Shown here: piece after piece, positions 21,273 through 29,986 of the stretch | How the letters are laid out: each line of letters begins with the position of its first letter | Position numbering within the stretch: the stretch's first letter is position 1 | Source: Candidatus Altimarinota bacterium | GTDB lineage: Bacteria; Patescibacteriota; Gracilibacteria; UBA4473 | DNA: 36,061 nt | NCBI GenBank assembly: GCA_021735575.1 | Contig: JAIPGU010000003.1 | Span: 1 to 36,061 of the forward strand | Direction: 5' to 3' | The notes under the pieces: model-generated | The model's database searches: none | Told to the model about the DNA's origin: nothing | What the model saw: only the letters and a program-made list of their open reading frames with translations | Made by a program: the position numbers and the translations under genes

Positions 21273-21357
21273 TGGTGGGCCGGGCAGGATTCGAACCTGC
21301 GAAGGCTGAGCCAACAGATTTACAGTCTGCCGCGTTTGACCGCTTCGCTACCGACCC
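21273..21357 (-). tRNA. trnY: tRNA-Tyr (GUA)
   Basis: An 85-nt class II tRNA with encoded CCA (21275-21273) and discriminator A (21276). The acceptor GGGTCGG (21357-21351) pairs with CCGGCCC (21283-21277) with one G-T pair. The D-arm contains GTAGCGAAGCGGTCAAACGC; anticodon stem CAGA/TCTG has loop CTGTAAA with GTA. The long variable arm (TTGGCTCAGCCTTC) is typical of bacterial tRNA-Tyr. The T-arm is CAGGTTCGAATCCTG. Confidence 0.97.
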
Positions 21358-21379
21358 TTCGTCAATGAGGACTGCGCTT

Positions 21380-21497
21380 ACTCCGTTCGCCACGGCGAAC
21401 TGCGTTGCTTCGTCTCACCTCCTCTCACTCGCACGGACTACTCGGCTTCTTAACGTCCGCCGCGGCGGACTATTCAGCCTGCGTTACCCCGTGTTCG
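21380..21497. repeat. tRNA-Tyr 5' flank, homologous to the tRNA-Lys 5' flank
   Basis: TTGCTTCGTCTCAC, GGACTACTCGGCTTCTTAACG, CTATTCAGCCTGCGTTACCCC and TGTTCG recur in the same order at 27166-27270 upstream of tRNA-Lys. The two differ mainly in one palindromic stretch (TCCGCCGCGGCGGA here). The function is unknown; it could be part of a tRNA promoter or leader region, or the trace of a duplicated tRNA cassette. Confidence 0.75.
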
Positions 21498-21586
21498 GAG
21501 ATTAGTAAATGCTTCTCATCTCGTAATCTATTCCCAAAAGAGCGCCGAGATTGTATTTTCGTGAGAGGAAAAGTCAAATTGGCTTC

Positions 21587-22612
21587 TTAATATGTTGTTT
21601 GCAAAGCTCGTTCCATAAGTTCCCGAATGACTTCCGAAGGATTCACTCCTTCAAGCACTTTCTGTACTGCCAAGGAGATTGGCATATCCAATTCCTGCTC
21701 TCCGATAACTGGAAGTACTGCTTTAAGCGTTTGAGTTCCTTCCGCTATTCCCAATTTCTTTTCCGGATAAGGCAACCTTTGCGCTGCATGAACACCAAAC
21801 TGAAAATTTCTACTCTGGGAAGACCGAGCGGTCATCTCAAGGTCGGACATAGCTGGGCATTCTGAATGAAAAGTTCTCCGTTGAGCCCCAAATTTACGTG
21901 CCATTTTTTTAATTTCTTCTGCCCCTCGTCCAATAACAGTAGCTGTTGTACTGTCTTTAAAGCCAAGACCATGAGCCATTCCAGCTGCTATCGCAATGAT
22001 ATTTTTAAGAGCCCCGATAATTTCTACTCCCACAACATCCTTCGAAGGATATAAACGCATGATTTTTTTAGGAATGATCTCTTGGAGATACTCGATTACC
22101 TGAAGATTATGAGAAGCAATTGTTGACATCATTGGGTCAAGATCCATGAGGTCAGCGGCAAAATTTGGTCCAGATAACACTCCAAACTTTCCTTCGCATC
22201 CTAATATTTTTTCTTCTCCAAAAATATCTGCAAAAACCTCAGAAATCCGTTGTCGACTGTCGACCACAATCCCTTTTGTTCCGGAAATAATCGCCTGAAT
22301 ATTATCCCAATTATCTAAAATAATGGGCTTAAGCTGTGCGATTACTTCAGAAGTTACTTGTGCTGGCAAAATAGAAAATAGGATATTCGCTCCTTGTATT
22401 GCTTTTTCCGGGTCATGCGTAATAGAGAGATTAGAAGGAAGATTCACATCAGAAAAATGACGAAAATGACCGGTGGATTTTACTTGTTCTTCGTATTCTT
22501 GTTTGTGCGTCAACATCCGCACATCAGTACCTGAATTCCCCTCGGCAACCGCATTCCCTACTGCTTCTGCGAATCTTCCGTCTCCTACTATCACTATTTT
22601 TTCAATATCCAT
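21587..22612 (-). CDS. gpsA: Glycerol-3-phosphate dehydrogenase [NAD(P)+]
   Basis: This 341-residue protein reduces dihydroxyacetone phosphate to sn-glycerol-3-phosphate, the backbone for phospholipids. It has an N-terminal Rossmann motif (KIVIVGDGRFAEAVGNAV), ISGTKG, GVLSGPNFA, and the catalytic/substrate region VEIIGALKNIIAIAAGMAHGLGFKDSTTATVIGRGAEEI. SDLEMTARSSQSRNFQFG follows where most GpsA read GDLxxTCxSxxSRN. Start ATG 22612 is preferred over a TTG three codons upstream. It is divergent from gyrA with 139 bp between. Confidence 0.92.
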   Translation of the reverse strand: MDIEKIVIVGDGRFAEAVGNAVAEGNSGTDVRMLTHKQEYEEQVKSTGHFRHFSDVNLPSNLSITHDPEKAIQGANILFSILPAQVTSEVIAQLKPIILDNWDNIQAIISGTKGIVVDSRQRISEVFADIFGEEKILGCEGKFGVLSGPNFAADLMDLDPMMSTIASHNLQVIEYLQEIIPKKIMRLYPSKDVVGVEIIGALKNIIAIAAGMAHGLGFKDSTTATVIGRGAEEIKKMARKFGAQRRTFHSECPAMSDLEMTARSSQSRNFQFGVHAAQRLPYPEKKLGIAEGTQTLKAVLPVIGEQELDMPISLAVQKVLEGVNPSEVIRELMERALQTTY

Positions 22613-22698
22613 AGATTTCAAAAGAGAAGTGAAACACTTTTATTAATTTCTCATTAATTTGTCAAGAACGTCCCTCTCAAAAAACTGTCTTCTTTTCT

Positions 22699-22726
22699 TT
22701 GATTTTTCCCCTCTTTTCCCTACAAT
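22699..22726 (+). promoter_or_regulatory. gyrA promoter
   Basis: TTGATT (22699-22704), a 16-bp pyrimidine-rich spacer and TACAAT (22721-22726) predict a start near 22733, about 19 nt before the ATG. Confidence 0.7.
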
Positions 22727-22751
22727 CTATGGGCTTAGTTGACCTACACAA

Positions 22752-25337
22752 ATGACTGACGAAGACGCAAACAAACTCCCTCTCGAAGAAAGCGAGAACG
22801 AAGAAAATGAAGAACCCACTCCCGCAGAAGAAGGGGCAGAAGAGGTTGTGCCTTTTTTTGATGCCAGTGGAAGCGCTCGTGAACTCTTTCCCAAGGAAAT
22901 TACGGCTGATATGGAAGAGTCTTATTTGTCGTATGCAATGTCGGTTATTGTTTCACGCGCCTTGCCGGATGTACGAGATGGACTGAAACCAGTGCACCGA
23001 AGAATCCTGTACGCAATGCACGAAAACGGACTTCGTCCGAGTGCCAAGTACCGAAAATCAGCAAATGTAGTCGGTGCGGTGCTTGGGAAATACCACCCAC
23101 ACGGAGACAGCGCGGTGTATATGTCCATGGTGCGTATGGCACAGGACTTTTCTTTGCGGTATCCATTGGTCGACGGTCAAGGGAACTTTGGATCGATTGA
23201 TGGTGATAATCCTGCCGCCATGCGTTATACCGAAGCCAAAATGGCGCCGGTATCCGAGCTCATGCTCGCTGATATTGAAAAAGAAACCGTTAATTTTCGT
23301 CCAAATTACGATGCGACCGCCGAAGAACCAGAAGTGCTTCCAAGCATGGTTCCGCAATTACTGCTCAATGGAACAATGGGAATCGCCGTTGGAATGGCGA
23401 CAAATATTCCACCGCATAACTTCAAGGAAATCATTGATGCAACGGTTCATCTTCTAAAAAATTCGGAATGTTCTATCGACGACCTTTTGAAATACATCAA
23501 AGGACCTGATTTCCCGACTGCAGCTGAAATTTATGATGGCGGAGTTATAAAAGAAATGTACTCCACCGGACGTGGGGGAGTTATCATGCGTGCAAAAGCA
23601 CAAATTGAAGAAATAAGAAGCGGGAAGAATGCGATCATTATTACCGAAATTCCCTACCAAGTGAACAAAGCTGAACTTATTATAAAAATTGCCGACTTGG
23701 TGCGTGATAAAAAAATTCAAGGAATTTCTGATTTACGAGATGAATCTAATCGGCACGGAATTCGTGTTGTGATTGAATTAAAACGCGATGCATATCCACA
23801 AAAAACACTCAATAAACTCTTCAAACTCACTCCTCTCCAAAAAACATTTAATCTGAATATGATTGCTTTAGTGGATGGAATTCATCCGCGACTTTTGAAC
23901 GTAAAAGAGGTATTGCAATACTTTTTGGATCATAGATTTATTGTTGTTCGAAGACGTGCGGAATATGAACTAAGAGTTGCGAAAGCTCGCGCGCATATTC
24001 TTGAAGGGCTCAAAATCGCTCTCGACCATATCGATGAAGTCATCGCAACCATTAAGAAATCTGAAACCAAAGAGATTGCAGGAGTACAATTACAGAAAAA
24101 ATTCGGACTGAGTGAGCTGCAAGCAAAAGCAATCCTGGAAATGCGGTTGCAAACTTTGGCAGGATTAGAGAGAAAGAAGATTGAAGATGAACTCGCCGAA
24201 AAACTAAAACTCATCCAAGAGCTTGAAGGCATTCTTTCCAGTCGCGAAAAACAGTCCGATATAATTGAAACGGAACTGACGGAAGCAAAAGAAAAATTCG
24301 GGGATGATCGACTTACAAAAGTCCATCCGAACGCTCTCGGGAAATTCAGTGCCAAAGACACAATCCCTGACGAAGAAATGCTTGTAGTGCTCACCGAACA
24401 AAATTATATAAAACGACTCAATCCTTCAGCATTTCGTGCACAAAAACGCGGTGGTGTTGGAGTTGTTGGGGCTAAAACGAAAGATGAGGACCGTATCGCC
24501 AAAGCACGATTTGGGACCAATCATAATGAGCTGCTTTTCTTTACAAGCTTAGGACGAGTGTTTCAATTGCCTATGTACGAAATTCCGGAAGCCGGACGTA
24601 CCGCCAAAGGAACTCCTATCGTTAATTTGTTGCAATTACAACCACAAGAGAAAGTCACGGAAATTCTCAATCTGTCACGCTCGGAAGGAAAATATATTTT
24701 CTTCTGTACCACTGGAGGAACCATAAAAAGAACCGAGCTCTCACAATTTGAAAACGTTCGTCGATCAGGACTGATCGCTTGTGGACTTCGTGACGGAGAA
24801 TCGCTCCATTGGACGAAGATTTCGAGCGGAAATGATGAAGTCTTTATTGTTACCAAAGAGGGAAAATCTATCCGTTTCCCCGAAAGTGATGTGCGATCCA
24901 TGGGACGATCGGCAGCAGGGGTTCGTGGAATAAGACTCAAAAAAGGAGACGAAGTGGTGGAAATGGATTTGCTGTATCAACCAGAAAAAGCGCTTCTGCT
25001 CGCTGTGATGGAAAACGGACTTGGAAAAATGTCAGCCGTCACCGAATACCGGACTCAATCGCGAGGAGGAAGTGGAATCAAAGTGGCAAACATAACACAG
25101 CGAACTGGGAAAATAGCAGGCGCTCGAGTTATTACGGCGGGAAAAACAGCCGATCTTCTGATGGTAACACAAAAAGGACAAACTCTCAGAACCCCGATTG
25201 ATAAGGTGAAAATCGCTGGAAGATCGACCCAAGGAGTCATACTGATGCGTCCAACAAAAGGAGATTTTGTAGCCTCCATTTCGTTGATAGAAGAAATGGA
25301 AGAAGATGAAGAACAGACTAAGTTACCAAAATCATGA
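22752..25337 (+). CDS. gyrA: DNA gyrase subunit A
   Basis: This 861-residue protein has an acidic N-terminal extension (about 1-42) and the breakage-reunion domain, with [32 protein letters not shown] and the catalytic Tyr159 in [11 protein letters not shown] coiled-coil with [15 protein letters not shown] follows, then the C-terminal beta-pinwheel with gyrase-box QKRGGVG (canonical QRRGGxG), which marks gyrase rather than ParC. In the quinolone-determining region Ser120 matches E. coli Ser83, but the Asp87 position is Met124. It overlaps aroB by 4 bp. It supplies negative supercoiling with GyrB, encoded elsewhere. Confidence 0.96.
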   Translation: MTDEDANKLPLEESENEENEEPTPAEEGAEEVVPFFDASGSARELFPKEITADMEESYLSYAMSVIVSRALPDVRDGLKPVHRRILYAMHENGLRPSAKYRKSANVVGAVLGKYHPHGDSAVYMSMVRMAQDFSLRYPLVDGQGNFGSIDGDNPAAMRYTEAKMAPVSELMLADIEKETVNFRPNYDATAEEPEVLPSMVPQLLLNGTMGIAVGMATNIPPHNFKEIIDATVHLLKNSECSIDDLLKYIKGPDFPTAAEIYDGGVIKEMYSTGRGGVIMRAKAQIEEIRSGKNAIIITEIPYQVNKAELIIKIADLVRDKKIQGISDLRDESNRHGIRVVIELKRDAYPQKTLNKLFKLTPLQKTFNLNMIALVDGIHPRLLNVKEVLQYFLDHRFIVVRRRAEYELRVAKARAHILEGLKIALDHIDEVIATIKKSETKEIAGVQLQKKFGLSELQAKAILEMRLQTLAGLERKKIEDELAEKLKLIQELEGILSSREKQSDIIETELTEAKEKFGDDRLTKVHPNALGKFSAKDTIPDEEMLVVLTEQNYIKRLNPSAFRAQKRGGVGVVGAKTKDEDRIAKARFGTNHNELLFFTSLGRVFQLPMYEIPEAGRTAKGTPIVNLLQLQPQEKVTEILNLSRSEGKYIFFCTTGGTIKRTELSQFENVRRSGLIACGLRDGESLHWTKISSGNDEVFIVTKEGKSIRFPESDVRSMGRSAAGVRGIRLKKGDEVVEMDLLYQPEKALLLAVMENGLGKMSAVTEYRTQSRGGSGIKVANITQRTGKIAGARVITAGKTADLLMVTQKGQTLRTPIDKVKIAGRSTQGVILMRPTKGDFVASISLIEEMEEDEEQTKLPKS

Positions 25338-26347
25338 AGAGGATAACCGTCCATCTTCCACTAAAAAAAATATCCTACAACGTTGAATTTTCTGCAACCT
25401 TTGACGAATTGGAAATACAACTCCAATCACAACTGGGAAATAGAAAATTTTTAATTGTAACTGATAGCAATGTTCAGAAGCATTCAGATTTCCTCAAACG
25501 ATTTTCAAGCAAAGAAATATTTGCTTTCCCGGCAGGAGAAGTAAGTAAGCATTGGAGTACGGTCGAAAAAATATTAAATCGCTGTTTTGAACTCAATTTT
25601 GATAGAAATTCGGTCATCGTCGCCGTTGGAGGAGGAGTGGTGGGAGACACAGCCGGTTTTGCTGCAGCAATTTTTAAGCGTGGAATTCCGGTTATTCAAA
25701 TTCCTACATCGCTTCTCGCAATGGTAGATGCATCGGTCGGAGGAAAAACAGGCATAGATTGTGCGTACGGAAAAAACCTCATCGGCACATTTCATCAACC
25801 AGAACGTGTGTTTTGTTGCCGTGGATTTTTGGAAACCTTACCGGAATCAGAAATTAAAAATGGACTCGGAGAAATGATCAAGCACGGAATTCTCGGATCG
25901 CCGAAGCATTTCGAAGATTTGGAACGCATAGCAAATTCTCACCCAACAGCCGAAGATATCTTCCCACTCGTGCCCGATTCTGTGGCGATCAAAGCCCGTA
26001 TCGTAGAAGAAGACGAACGAGAATCAGGCGCACGCATGAAACTCAATCTCGGTCATACCTTTGGACATGCGATTGAGTTACTCCATAATTTCAAATTTCC
26101 TCACGGACTCGCCGTTTCCATCGGCACTATGATGGCAACGCAGTATGCTCTGGAACATGATATTTGCCGTGAAGAAACCGCTGACCGCATTGAAAACATA
26201 TTCAATAAATTCGGCATAGATATCACGTGCGCTCTTCCGGAAGAAAAAATCTGGGAGGCAATGACCCACGACAAAAAGGTAAAAGACGGACATATTCGGC
26301 TGGTTTTACCGACAAAAATCGGGGAAGTGGTGGTGCAGACGGTGTGA
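25334..26347 (+). CDS. aroB: 3-dehydroquinate synthase
   Basis: This 337-residue protein catalyses the second step of the shikimate pathway, DAHP to 3-dehydroquinate, using NAD+ and a metal. It shows [17 protein letters not shown], the NAD loop [45 protein letters not shown], metal-ligand GLGEMIKHG and [11 protein letters not shown]. The start overlaps the gyrA stop (ATGA). No other shikimate genes are in the window. A GTATAC-N5-GTATAC site begins 7 bp after the stop. Confidence 0.95.
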   Translation: MKRITVHLPLKKISYNVEFSATFDELEIQLQSQLGNRKFLIVTDSNVQKHSDFLKRFSSKEIFAFPAGEVSKHWSTVEKILNRCFELNFDRNSVIVAVGGGVVGDTAGFAAAIFKRGIPVIQIPTSLLAMVDASVGGKTGIDCAYGKNLIGTFHQPERVFCCRGFLETLPESEIKNGLGEMIKHGILGSPKHFEDLERIANSHPTAEDIFPLVPDSVAIKARIVEEDERESGARMKLNLGHTFGHAIELLHNFKFPHGLAVSIGTMMATQYALEHDICREETADRIENIFNKFGIDITCALPEEKIWEAMTHDKKVKDGHIRLVLPTKIGEVVVQTV

Positions 26348-26353
26348 GGGGGT

Positions 26354-26370
26354 GTATACTCCCAGTATAC
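26354..26370. repeat. GTATAC-N5-GTATAC site, copy 4
   Basis: GTATAC-TCCCA-GTATAC lies immediately downstream of aroB. Outer GT and AC extend the symmetry to 26352-26372. The core is the reverse complement of copy 1. Confidence 0.8.
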
Positions 26371-26519
26371 ACTTTGGGAATAAAGAATCAGAAATCAGGA
26401 ATTAAGAAAAAAGAGACATTTTCTCTCTTCTTGGTACATTGTCATTGCACAAATAGTTCAAAAGCGGGAATAGATAAAAAAAACACTGTCTTTCTGCCTG
26501 CCCTGTCGGTCTAGGCCAG

Positions 26520-26625
26520 GGATGACGATTCTGAGCGAAGCGAAGAAGAGGAAGAAGAATCTTCTGTGTATTATTTCGAACCTGTCCGCCGTGGCGAAGA
26601 TCCTTCGCTGTGCTCAGGATGACAA
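26520..26625. repeat. GATTCTGAGCGAAG...CTCAGGATGAC repeat
   Basis: The left end has TTCTGAGCGAAGCGAAGAAG and the right end CCTTCGCTGTGCTCAGGATG; these are imperfect reverse complements. GAAGAATCTTC lies in the middle. It belongs to the same GTCAT-type repeat group as 10943-11030 and is non-coding. The stretch 26373-26519 between it and copy 4 shows nothing recognisable. Confidence 0.6.
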
Positions 26626-26657
26626 GGAATTTGTCACTCCATTGTCAATACAAAATG

Positions 26658-26996
26658 TGGTGGGTCGGGTGGGGCATTCTTACATTCTCGTCTCACTTCG
26701 TTCGACTCCGAGGTCGAAAACTCTGCAATGGTCCACTTCGGCTTCGCTCAGTGTCCCTTGCAGAGCGAACCCGATCGCTTCGCCACATTCAAACATCCCC
26801 TCCCTTGATGGGAGGGGCTAGGGGAGGGTGATTTTTCAAGATATTTCGGGTCGGGTGGGGCGTTCTCACATTCTCGCTCCGCCTTTATTGGCGGAGCTCC
26901 GAGGTCGAAAACTCTGCAATGGTCGCTTCGCTCCCTTGCAGAGCGAACCCGATTGCTTCGCAATCTTGTGGGTTCTCGCACTAGATCCAAATAGCG
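26658..26996 (-). repeat. Two tRNA-Lys 3'-tail repeat units
   Basis: TGGTGGGTCGGGTGGGGC (26658-26675) equals the last 18 nt of tRNA-Lys including CCA. GGGTCGGGTGGGGC (26848-26861) is a second copy without the CCA. Tail starts at 26662, 26848 and 27039 (the gene) give unit lengths of 186 and 191 bp. Both spacers share TCTTACATTCTCG-like, CTCCGAGGTCGAAAACTCTG, CAATGGTC, CCCTTGCAGAGCGAACCCGA and GCTTCGC. The first unit carries an inserted palindrome CTCCGCC..GGCGGAG. Confidence 0.85.
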
Positions 26997-27022
26997 AAAA
27001 AAACCAGAGAGGCGAGCTCTCT
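26997..27022 (-). terminator. Terminator of tRNA-Lys
   Basis: On the minus strand AGAGAG (27022-27017) pairs with CTCTCT (27011-27006), followed by GG and a T-run (27003-26997). It begins 12 bp after the tRNA CCA and shares its flanks (TCCAAATAGCG side and CGCTGG side) with the tRNA-Tyr terminator. Confidence 0.8.
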
Positions 27023-27034
27023 GCTTTTTTTCGC

Positions 27035-27109
27035 TGGTGGGTCGGGTGGGGCTCGAACCCACAGCCAATAGCTTAAGAGGCTACTGCTCTACCATTGAGC
27101 TACCGACCC
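27035..27109 (-). tRNA. trnK: tRNA-Lys (CUU)
   Basis: A 75-nt cloverleaf with encoded CCA (27037-27035). The acceptor GGGTCGG (27109-27103) pairs with CCGACCC (27045-27039). The D-arm has TAGCTCAATGGTAGAGCA; anticodon stem GTAGC/GCTAT has loop CTCTTAA with CTT; the T-arm is GTGGGTTCGAGCCCCAC. The anticodon reads AAG. The acceptor and discriminator resemble other bacterial lysine tRNAs. Confidence 0.95.
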
Positions 27110-27165
27110 GTCCTCAGCACAGACTTCGTTGGGCTCATCCTTCGGCTTCGCTCAGGACATCGCCA

Positions 27166-27270
27166 TACTCCGTCGTGCTTCGTCTCACTCACATGGACTA
27201 CTCGGCTTCATAACGCCCTTCGCTTGCTACACGCGCTCAGGGCTATTCAGCCTGTGTTACCCCATGTTCG
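27166..27270. repeat. tRNA-Lys 5' flank, homologous to the tRNA-Tyr 5' flank
   Basis: TACTCCGTCGTGCTTCGTCT, GGACTACTCGGCTTCATAACG, CTATTCAGCCTGTGTTACCCC and TGTTCG occur in the same order as at 21380-21497. Where the Tyr copy has a GC palindrome, this copy has CCTTCGCTTGCTACACGCG followed by CTCAGGG. The stretch 27271-27338 before the recJ stop shows nothing more. Confidence 0.75.
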
Positions 27271-27338
27271 TGGAGAGAAGAACTGCCCCCTATTTCTTAA
27301 TAAAGAACGGGAAGATTGTGTGTGTTTTTTAAAAATTT

Positions 27339-29024
27339 TCAAGTCGTTTCTCTCATATCCTCCACCCGCAATTGCAATCTCCTTTCTCCGTTCCAAATAT
27401 TTTCCGACACCGTACAAGCGATATCCAAGGTCTGTCCAACATTCACCCGGTCAATAAATTCATCGGCAAAAAAAGCGGTAAAATCTAGTCTTCTGTCCTC
27501 CGCTATCCCTGAAATTCGTATGTGATTTTTCTTTTCCCCCATGAGAGAAAAATCCTCCACTTGCACAGAACGAATTCCGAATACGGGTTCTCCATTTCCC
27601 GGACCAAAGGGAGCAAGGGACTTCAAAAATTGTAGTAATGCTCCGTTAAGCAAAGAAGGCGATATCCATGCATCAACTGAAAGTGGAGTGGTCGTACGCG
27701 TTATTCGGTTGAAATACGTATCAAGAGCTTCTATTACTGCTTCCCATTTTTCAGGACTTGTCACAAATCCTGCCGCTCCATCATGCCCCCCAAATTGTCC
27801 AAAAAGTTCGGGCGCCGAATGCAATGCTGAAATCATTGAACATCCTTCTGGTGCACGGCACGAAGCCGTAAGAAGTCCATCCTCCCTGATACTGGAAGCA
27901 ATCACCGGAACACGGAACATCTCCACTTGACGGGATGCCACGAGTCCAAGTACTCCCGGACGCCAAGACGGATGATGCAATGTCTGACACGAAGCATGGG
28001 ATCGAACTTGAGAAAAACTTTGTTCGAGTGTCTCCTGAAGTAGTACTTGTCTATCGTTATTCCATTGTTCCAGTTGCGCCACCCGTTGCGCGTGACCTGA
28101 AGCTTCTCCCAAAAAAAGTTGCGCCGCAATCGTCACATTTCCAATCCTGGATGCGGCATTAAGTCGTGGTGCGATACAAAACCGAATAGTATCCTCATCC
28201 ATGTTTTCTGGAAGAATATTTGCTCGCTCGAGCAGTAACGCTAACCCCGACCATTGTGTTTGCTTCAATTGCTGGAGTCCGTGTTTTACCAGTATTCTAT
28301 TTTCTCCTGTTAATTGCATACAATCAGCGACGGTTCCAAGAGCGCATACTTCCAAAAAGGGCGCTAGAAAATCGTGCCCCTTTCCATTCCGTTCCGCTAA
28401 CGCCGAAAGCAATTTCCATGCAACACCAGCTCCAGAAAGTCCTTTTCCCCGATACGGGCAACCAGGTTGATGAGGATTGATGACGGCCAATGCCGCGTGC
28501 GGAAACTGAGCGGGATCAGACATATGATGATCGGTGACAATGACGTCCATGCCCAACTCATGAGCCAGGGCTACTTCTTCGTGATCATTGGTTCCGCAAT
28601 CGCACGTTATGAGAAGTGACACCTCTTGCGAAACAATCTCTTTTATCGCGTCTCTTTTTAATCCATGAGAATGGGTGTTTCTATCAGGGATGCGATACGA
28701 TACATGGGCTCCTAACTGACGCAATCCCTCCACCAAAATAACCGTGGATGTAATTCCATCCGCATCGAAATCACCGAATATCATAATGCGTTCTTTTTTT
28801 TCTATTGCTTGCTCGATCCTATCTACCGCTTTTTTCATCCCCTTCATATTCCATGGATCAGGGAGATCGTGAAAATCGGGGGCAAGAAATTTTTGAATTT
28901 TTTCCGGTGTCGTGAGCTTTCTTTTTTTCAGAAGAATTTCATAGATACTCTCTAAATGCTCATAAAATGGGGCTTTTTGCCAAATGCGCCCCGTAAATGA
29001 GGTTTGATTTTTCATCGGAGGCAT
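27339..29024 (-). CDS. recJ: Single-stranded-DNA exonuclease RecJ
   Basis: This 561-residue protein degrades single-stranded DNA 5' to 3' in recombination and repair. Motifs are DFDADG (85-90), SHGLKRDA, DCGTND (142-147), DHH (165-167) and NPHQPGCPYRGKGLSGAGVAWKL. The DHHA1 region has GGHDGAAGF and is followed by an OB-fold. Start ATG 29024 is chosen; ATG 29015 is equally possible. A longer frame upstream would run into the divergent DUF2797 gene, whose start is only 13 bp away. Ends in TGA. Confidence 0.93.
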   Translation of the reverse strand: MPPMKNQTSFTGRIWQKAPFYEHLESIYEILLKKRKLTTPEKIQKFLAPDFHDLPDPWNMKGMKKAVDRIEQAIEKKERIMIFGDFDADGITSTVILVEGLRQLGAHVSYRIPDRNTHSHGLKRDAIKEIVSQEVSLLITCDCGTNDHEEVALAHELGMDVIVTDHHMSDPAQFPHAALAVINPHQPGCPYRGKGLSGAGVAWKLLSALAERNGKGHDFLAPFLEVCALGTVADCMQLTGENRILVKHGLQQLKQTQWSGLALLLERANILPENMDEDTIRFCIAPRLNAASRIGNVTIAAQLFLGEASGHAQRVAQLEQWNNDRQVLLQETLEQSFSQVRSHASCQTLHHPSWRPGVLGLVASRQVEMFRVPVIASSIREDGLLTASCRAPEGCSMISALHSAPELFGQFGGHDGAAGFVTSPEKWEAVIEALDTYFNRITRTTTPLSVDAWISPSLLNGALLQFLKSLAPFGPGNGEPVFGIRSVQVEDFSLMGEKKNHIRISGIAEDRRLDFTAFFADEFIDRVNVGQTLDIACTVSENIWNGERRLQLRVEDMRETT

Positions 29025-29032
29025 GGTACACA
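29004..29032 (+). promoter_or_regulatory. Promoter of the DUF2797 gene, leaderless
   Basis: TTGATT (29004-29009), a 17-bp spacer and TACACA (29027-29032) place the start at about 29038-29039, on the ATG at 29038. The promoter lies within the first codons of recJ on the other strand. Confidence 0.6.
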
Positions 29033-29037
29033 GCAGA

Positions 29038-29940
29038 ATGATGAAAGTCCATTTGTATGATTTCCGGTGGCTTGATGGAAATACCACAGAATTTCAGGCA
29101 AGCGTACAAAACAAGCTCGGAAAAAAACAAGTCCAAAAGGGAGATGTAATATCATTGGAAAATTGTTCCACTCCCAAGTGCGCCGGAAGTATGAACCCCG
29201 AGGGCATCTGGTCTCCGTGTCCCGAGCACGCGGAAGGCAAGGCGAAATGCGATCTATGCAAAATGCGAGAACGCAATTTTATTTTCACAGCTTTTGACGG
29301 ATTTGATCGTTCCAATGTAAACGAAAGTGATTTAGAAAAAATTTCCAGACCACATATCGTATACTTGGCACTTTTTGACACCAATATAGTCAAAGTAGGC
29401 GTATCCCGTCTGGAACGAAAAGAACTCCGGCAACTGGAACAAGGAGCGCATTTCACCCTCTTCATTGCTGAAACTCCCGACGGTATTACTGCTCGACAAA
29501 TAGAAACCTTGTTCCGCAAAAGCGGTATTGCTGACAAAGTAAAAGTATCTCAGAAACGAGATTTTATCTGCCCAGAAATTACGCCAGAGGAAGGAGTGTC
29601 TTTTTTAAGAAAAATATTGGGACAGCACCAACAATCTCTCTCCGAACACGAATATTTAAAAAAATTCCTCCTGAAAGATCCGACGTTTGCAAACTGGGAA
29701 AACCAATATGCACTTAAAAAAATACAGGAAAATCCAAAAGGATTTCACAGTATTGAATTAAAAGCTGGAGAATCTGTTTCTGGAACCATCATCTCCATGA
29801 AAGGACCCTTCCTTATTCTTGAAACAGCAGAAGAACTTCTCTCTATTTCTACCAAAGATCTCCTCGGACGGGAAATTGATTTTTCTTCAAAGCCGATAGG
29901 ACTCTACTTGAATAACGCTTTCCAGAGCGCTCTTTTCTAA
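29038..29940 (+). CDS. DUF2797 family protein
   Basis: This 300-residue protein has an N-terminal part with cysteine pairs likely to bind zinc (NCSTPKCAGS, PCPEHAEGKAKCDLCKMRE). The central DUF2797 signature follows: HIVYLALFDTNIVKVGVSRLERKELRQLEQGAHFTLFIAETPDGITARQIE, split here only by eye. The VYL..VKVG.. pattern recalls the GIY-YIG fold, but catalytic function has not been shown for the family. ATG 29038 or the next codon (29041) is the start; an upstream GTG would give a longer form. It is divergent from recJ and followed 46 bp later by corA. Confidence 0.82.
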   Translation: MMKVHLYDFRWLDGNTTEFQASVQNKLGKKQVQKGDVISLENCSTPKCAGSMNPEGIWSPCPEHAEGKAKCDLCKMRERNFIFTAFDGFDRSNVNESDLEKISRPHIVYLALFDTNIVKVGVSRLERKELRQLEQGAHFTLFIAETPDGITARQIETLFRKSGIADKVKVSQKRDFICPEITPEEGVSFLRKILGQHQQSLSEHEYLKKFLLKDPTFANWENQYALKKIQENPKGFHSIELKAGESVSGTIISMKGPFLILETAEELLSISTKDLLGREIDFSSKPIGLYLNNAFQSALF

Positions 29941-29949
29941 GAAAGAGAA

Positions 29950-29978
29950 GTGACAAATTCTTTCCTATCTGCTACAGT
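29950..29978 (+). promoter_or_regulatory. corA promoter, nearly leaderless
   Basis: GTGACA (29950-29955, one mismatch to TTGACA), a 17-bp spacer and TACAGT (29973-29978) predict a start near 29985, two bases before the corA ATG. Confidence 0.6.
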
Positions 29979-29986
29979 CGGCTTCG

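Noticed and set aside
22752-25337. TGA recoded as glycine, as in Gracilibacteria/Absconditabacteria
   Set aside because: TGA ends gyrA, glmS, recJ and comF at the expected lengths, and no in-frame TGA interrupts any conserved gene.
26658-27034. CRISPR array suggested by regularly spaced repeats beside tRNA-Lys
   Set aside because: The short repeats match the adjacent tRNA 3' end, and the spacers are long and similar to each other, not unique. No cas gene is visible.
26522-27076. Open frames around the tRNA-Lys repeats
   Set aside because: They translate the repeat units and the tRNA itself. Similar peptides recur only because the DNA is repeated.
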